From: Gammaproteobacteria bacterium
GTDB taxonomy: Bacteria; Pseudomonadota; Gammaproteobacteria; Ga0077536
NCBI GenBank assembly: GCA_003540955.1
Contig: DPMX01000007.1
Span: forward strand, 1 to 9,103
Direction: 5' to 3'
Length of the DNA stretch: 9,103 nucleotides
Under the pieces are notes generated by a model. That model had not been told where the DNA came from. It ran no database searches and saw only the letters and a program-made list of their open reading frames with translations. Shown here in pieces: positions 6,407 through 9,103 of the stretch. Positions within the stretch are counted from its first letter, which is position 1. Every line of letters starts with the position of its first letter. A program made the position numbers and the translations under genes.

Positions 6407-7193
6407 TGGCAATAAAGGTTTCTAGATCCGCATTAAAGTCCGAGGGCTTTTCTAATTGGCAAAAATGGCCAACATCTTTGTACATCTTGATTTTTGCATT
6501 AGGGATGTTATCTGCTAAGAACTGATTCTGCTCTGGTGTGGTTGCGCCGTCGTCCTCGCCAGCGATGATCATCGTTGGCTGGTTAATGTCTTTTAGTCGA
6601 TCGGAAATGTCCCAATTAAACACACCTTGCGGATCTGCGGCGCTCGTCCAAAATACGCCTTCGGTAAAATTTGTGTCTGTTCGAAAGCAACCTTCCATGA
6701 AGGCCAGGATTTCTGGTTTATCATTTTTCGATTTAGGGGAAACTGCCGCATCTAAAAGACCGCTGAACACTCCACGCCAGTCTTTCTGCATCGCCTCTTG
6801 TACTTCCGCTGGTGTGTCAGCACCGATATTTGTTCCACTACTCAGGATTAGATTACCGATCACTCGTTCAGGCGCATCAAGGCTCATTTGCATTGCAGTC
6901 ATTCCGCCGATCGAATTACCGACTAAGACAGCGCGGTCGATACCTGCGTCGTCCAAGATCGCGACGACGTCGGCGGCCATCTCGTCTATCCCATAGCCCC
7001 CATCAGGTTTATCAGATTGTCCGTGACCGCGATGGTCAACCATAATGCAGCGATTGGTTTGCGCAAAAATAGCTAGCTGACCAGCCCAGATGTAACGGTT
7101 GGTTGCCCAGGGATGGAGGAAAACAAGGGCAGGGGAGCCTTCACCTAGGCTTTCGTAATATACATTAACACCGTCGCGATTAACGTGTGGCAT
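6396..7193 (-). CDS. Alpha/beta-fold hydrolase (RutD/3-oxoadipate enol-lactonase-like)
   Basis: A compact 265-aa cytosolic alpha/beta hydrolase of the group that includes 3-oxoadipate enol-lactonase, RutD and C-C bond hydrolases. The oxyanion-hole segment is FLHPWATN (25-32), with HPW in place of the common HG. The strand-turn VDHRGHGQSD lies at 52-61, and the nucleophile elbow is GNSIGG with S94. The acid is D215 (possibly D214) in AGEDDGATTP, and the catalytic His is H243 in VGHFCQLEKP. The full triad is present, so it should be active. The ATG start has AAGGAAG five bases upstream. It is downstream of the LLM oxygenase and upstream of the CocE gene. An oxygenase followed by two hydrolases suggests oxidation then cleavage of an ester, lactone, amide or C-C bond. 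The exact substrate cannot be predicted from the motifs. Confidence 0.87.
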   Translation of the reverse strand: MPHVNRDGVNVYYESLGEGSPALVFLHPWATNRYIWAGQLAIFAQTNRCIMVDHRGHGQSDKPDGGYGIDEMAADVVAILDDAGIDRAVLVGNSIGGMTAMQMSLDAPERVIGNLILSSGTNIGADTPAEVQEAMQKDWRGVFSGLLDAAVSPKSKNDKPEILAFMEGCFRTDTNFTEGVFWTSAADPQGVFNWDISDRLKDINQPTMIIAGEDDGATTPEQNQFLADNIPNAKIKMYKDVGHFCQLEKPSDFNADLETFIASVS

Positions 7194-7256
7194 GGTTACT
7201 TCCTTTCTCTACTATTTTTTTTCATAAACGGTCGATTCCAGCCCTCAATCGGATCT

Positions 7257-7268
7257 GAAAAGCTTTTC
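7257..7268. repeat. 12-bp perfect palindrome between LLM and hydrolase genes
   Basis: GAAAAGCTTTTC is fully self-complementary and sits in the 91-bp gap between the LLM stop and the hydrolase start. It could be an operator, or an intercistronic stem if it folds in RNA, although a perfect palindrome needs some bases opened for a loop. Confidence 0.35.
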
Positions 7269-7284
7269 CCTTGTCGCGACTGAT

Positions 7285-8379
7285 TTACGCGGCTTCTGTC
7301 GTAGCACTTGGACCCCAGCTACGCAGTTCAGGCATCACTTCCGTAGCAAAAGTATCCATACTGCGTTTCGCATCTTCGAAGGGAAGGCCAGCACAGCGGA
7401 AAATACACAACAGACCTGCATCACCTAGATAGCTGCGTCGTCGCTCCAATTTATCCAGCATTTGCTGAGGAGTACCCCATATCTGCTGACTTACATAAGT
7501 ATCAGCTGCGCTTTCGAGCCCGGCCGAATTTAGGGCATCAACTGCGTCGCCGTAAGCCTCGTAGCCTTTTGCATCTTTGAAGTGCTCACCCATAAGTTCG
7601 TAGTGATGCATGACACTCAACATATAGCCGCCGATATATTTGCGTGCATTGTCTTCGCAGCGCGTAGCGTCTTTGTCACATAGCATTACTTCCGATAGGA
7701 CCATCGGCTCCGGCTCTTTATTGTGGTTCTTACGAAACGTTGCGGCGTAGGCTTCGTACTCCGCTTTTTGCTGTTCGATAGGGATGTAATTAAAGGCCAT
7801 CAGCCGAGCTCCGTGCTTCGCTGCCTCTTGCCCAGATTCGGGGCTCATTGCGATCTGGGCAACTCGACCGTCAAATGATTTTGGCCGCGGTCGGATGACA
7901 GCACGTGGTTGATCGAAATACTTGCCATGGTGTTCTTCCATCACCCCGGTTTCGAGGGCTTCGAGAATCATAGGAACAGCTTCATCGAAGCGCTCTCGAG
8001 ATTCATCCATATCAACACCGAATTGGTTAAATTCGCGTCGGGACAAACCACGCCCGAGTCCGAGAATCGCGCGACCCCCAGAAATTTGGTCAAGTAAGGC
8101 GGCCTTTTCAGCAATGCGTAAGGGTTGTGTGTTCCATGGTACGATCACCGCGCCGGTCGCAAGTTTGATGCGCTTAGTTTTGGCCGCGAGATAGGCGAGA
8201 TAGACAAAGTTATCGGGACACATCGAATAATCTTCAAAATGATGTTCTACGACCCACGTGCTATCGAATCCATATTCATCTGCAGCCATAACGAGCTTCA
8301 ATTCTTCGTCGTAGACCTCTTCATCGGTCATGCCGTCATAACCCCATTTCTGCATGATCTGCATCAAGCCTATATCCAT
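7285..8379 (-). CDS. LLM class (luciferase-like) flavin-dependent oxidoreductase
   Basis: A 364-aa TIM-barrel flavoenzyme of the bacterial luciferase superfamily. Its members use FMNH2 or F420 for monooxygenation or hydride transfer on small molecules. Visible family features are VVEHHFEDY (43-51), IKLATGAVIVPWNTQPLRIA (71-90) and the signature LLDQISGGRAILGLGRG (95-111), then the FGVDMDESRERFDEA helix (120-134) and the C-terminal WGTPQQMLDKLERR segment. The length is normal for the family. The start is ATG 8379 with AGAGGTG seven bases upstream. A GTG at 8406 would place the Shine-Dalgarno inside the gene. No flavin reductase is visible in the window, so reduced flavin would come from elsewhere. 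It sits between the GrdB-like gene and two hydrolases, which suggests it carries out an early oxidative step. It is not recognisably RutA, SsuD or a named enzyme. Confidence 0.88.
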   Translation of the reverse strand: MDIGLMQIMQKWGYDGMTDEEVYDEELKLVMAADEYGFDSTWVVEHHFEDYSMCPDNFVYLAYLAAKTKRIKLATGAVIVPWNTQPLRIAEKAALLDQISGGRAILGLGRGLSRREFNQFGVDMDESRERFDEAVPMILEALETGVMEEHHGKYFDQPRAVIRPRPKSFDGRVAQIAMSPESGQEAAKHGARLMAFNYIPIEQQKAEYEAYAATFRKNHNKEPEPMVLSEVMLCDKDATRCEDNARKYIGGYMLSVMHHYELMGEHFKDAKGYEAYGDAVDALNSAGLESAADTYVSQQIWGTPQQMLDKLERRRSYLGDAGLLCIFRCAGLPFEDAKRSMDTFATEVMPELRSWGPSATTEAA

Positions 8380-8400
8380 ATCGAGACACCTCTTATCTAG

Positions 8401-8415
8401 TCCCACCTTGTGGGA
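8401..8415 (-). promoter_or_regulatory. Leader hairpin upstream of the LLM gene
   Basis: On the - strand, TCCCAC-AAG-GTGGGA is a perfect 6-bp stem with a 3-nt loop, ending 21 bases before the ATG and about 7 bases before the ribosome site AGAGGTG. The loop and 3' arm contain AAGGTGG, itself Shine-Dalgarno-like. It could influence translation or act as an mRNA-stabilising stem. Confidence 0.4.
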
Positions 8416-8423
8416 TGATGGTT

Positions 8424-8573
8424 TTTAGGCGACAGCCCCCAAAAATCCGAATCTAGTTCGCATCATCAAAAACAAATCTGTTGACGAGTGTAGCGTGGTT
8501 TTTGGATATTCGCGAGACTCCGGAAGGTAATTCCAGGTTAACCGAATAGACGTATCCTGTATCGTCGCCTAAA
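8424..8573. repeat. Distant 10-bp inverted repeat in the LLM upstream region
   Basis: TTTAGGCGAC (8424-8433) and GTCGCCTAAA (8564-8573) are perfect inverted copies bracketing 130 bp in the 224-bp gap between the GrdB-like and LLM genes. They could close a long leader RNA structure or be paired protein sites. No gene is recognised in the bracketed segment. Confidence 0.3.
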
Positions 8574-8603
8574 TGCTGCGTTGCGCTATTAGTGGTTACT
8601 CGT

Positions 8604-9103
8604 CTAGTCCTTGCCCTTTTTCGCGTACCCAAGTTTCTGTTGGAGTTCAAATTCAAGCTTGAGACGCACGCACTCGACTGAATCGAGGCCTTTTAGGCTG
8701 CAGAAATCAGCCTTCCAATCATCCGACTTTGCCCAACGTTCGGGATTGTTCAGGGTTGTACCTCCTGTTTGCGCCGAAACCAGAAGTTCAAGACATAATT
8801 CGATCACTTGCATTTGTGACTTTGGTTCGAACGGCTTTCCTGCAGAATTTCCGAGCGGGAAATCGTTAAACACGAATCGCGGAACGCCACAGTATTCGAC
8901 TATATCCTTTGCGCAACCGCTTATGACAGTAGGGAACCCGTTCGCTTCTAGGTATCTAGCAACCAGTGACACGCTTTGATGACATACCGGGCAATTTGGG
9001 AACAGTAATACCGCGTCGATCTCATCATCTTGGCATAGCTGCAAAATATCGTTGCCGTATTGATCGACGGTACATTGCTGGTCCCGATCCGTGGGAAGGC
9101 CAT
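8604..9103 (-). CDS. GrdB-like (glycine/sarcosine/betaine reductase selenoprotein B family) protein, 5' partial
   Basis: The frame is open to the right edge, giving 165 C-terminal residues beginning GLPTDRDQQCTVDQYG. The first possible start (TTG 9044) is only internal. The segment VLLFPNCPVCHQS...LEANGFPTV, followed by VPRFVFNDFPLGN, resembles the end of the GrdB subunit of substrate-specific glycine/sarcosine/betaine reductases. In GrdB a selenocysteine motif UxxCxxC is followed by an AGIPVV strand and a PLGN motif. The spacing from C37 to the G-x-P strand matches that from the GrdB selenocysteine, so C37 replaces Sec, C40 keeps the next Cys, and the third Cys is Ser. A redox thiol pair is therefore likely. 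Extra Cys occur at 63 and 71. No GrdA or thioredoxin gene is visible, so classical Stickland glycine reduction is unlikely. The actual substrate is unknown, and reductive or C-N cleaving chemistry is an inference. Confidence 0.75.
   Translation of the reverse strand, partial: GLPTDRDQQCTVDQYGNDILQLCQDDEIDAVLLFPNCPVCHQSVSLVARYLEANGFPTVISGCAKDIVEYCGVPRFVFNDFPLGNSAGKPFEPKSQMQVIELCLELLVSAQTGGTTLNNPERWAKSDDWKADFCSLKGLDSVECVRLKLEFELQQKLGYAKKGKD

Noticed and set aside
6538..6996. 152-codon + strand frame opposite the alpha/beta hydrolase
   Set aside because: It is long but is the antisense reading of a gene with a full catalytic triad. The translation looks like reversed codon bias, with no motifs.
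7285..8379. Assignment as RutA itself
   Set aside because: Only general LLM signatures are seen, and the typical Rut neighbours RutB, RutE, RutF and RutG are absent.
8453..8656. 67-codon - strand frame between the GrdB-like and LLM genes
   Set aside because: Its only start lies inside the GrdB-like gene, there is no ribosome site, and the sequence resembles no family. No usable start codon is seen after the GrdB-like stop.
8611..8979. 122-codon + strand frame opposite the GrdB-like gene
   Set aside because: It is the antisense shadow of the frame carrying CPVC and PLGN motifs.
1..9103. Mobile element, CRISPR, tRNA or integrase signals
   Set aside because: No transposase-like or integrase-like frame, no direct-repeat array and no tRNA-like fold was found.

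Overview
The window is a 9.1 kb piece of a bacterial chromosome or metagenomic contig of intermediate GC. Genes are tightly packed with good Shine-Dalgarno sequences. There are no introns, tRNAs, rRNAs, transposases, CRISPR arrays or phage genes. The gene mix (luciferase-like flavin enzyme, CocE/NonD hydrolase, Cys-type GrdB-like protein, VOC protein, RidA, ACC deaminase) suggests a metabolically versatile, probably aerobic soil or marine bacterium. The sequence alone does not fix the phylum.

Left edge, + strand: the C-terminal 55 codons of an unrecognised gene end at 169. A VOC/glyoxalase-fold gene follows (325-751), and its first codons are out of frame by one base. It meets the left-pointing genes convergently at a terminator-like hairpin (758-798).

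Rest of the window, - strand: seven co-directional genes are transcribed right to left. They are a partial GrdB-like reductase domain with Cys at the selenocysteine position (8604-9103), an LLM flavin-dependent oxidoreductase (7285-8379), an alpha/beta hydrolase (6396-7193), a CocE/NonD hydrolase (4558-6291), a three-domain RidA fusion (3130-4503), an isopenicillin-N-synthase-like Fe(II) dioxygenase (1853-2923) and ACC deaminase acdS (802-1812). Gaps are 40 to about 225 bp. The 206-bp gap before the dioxygenase holds a promoter-like -35 box with a palindrome and CTAG-rich repeats, so dioxygenase-acdS may be a separately controlled unit.

Taken together this looks like a catabolic locus for a small nitrogenous compound. 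An LLM monooxygenase, an alpha/beta hydrolase and a RidA protein are the same three fold classes as RutA, RutD and RutC of the Rut pyrimidine ring-opening pathway, but here they sit with a different set of partners. ACC deaminase makes 2-oxobutyrate through enamine/imine chemistry, which is the type of intermediate RidA proteins hydrolyse. The substrate cannot be read from the sequence. The most unusual individual elements are the triple RidA fusion with only one canonical catalytic Arg, the Cys-type GrdB homologue, the apparently missing catalytic Asp of the CocE-like enzyme, and the frameshifted VOC gene.
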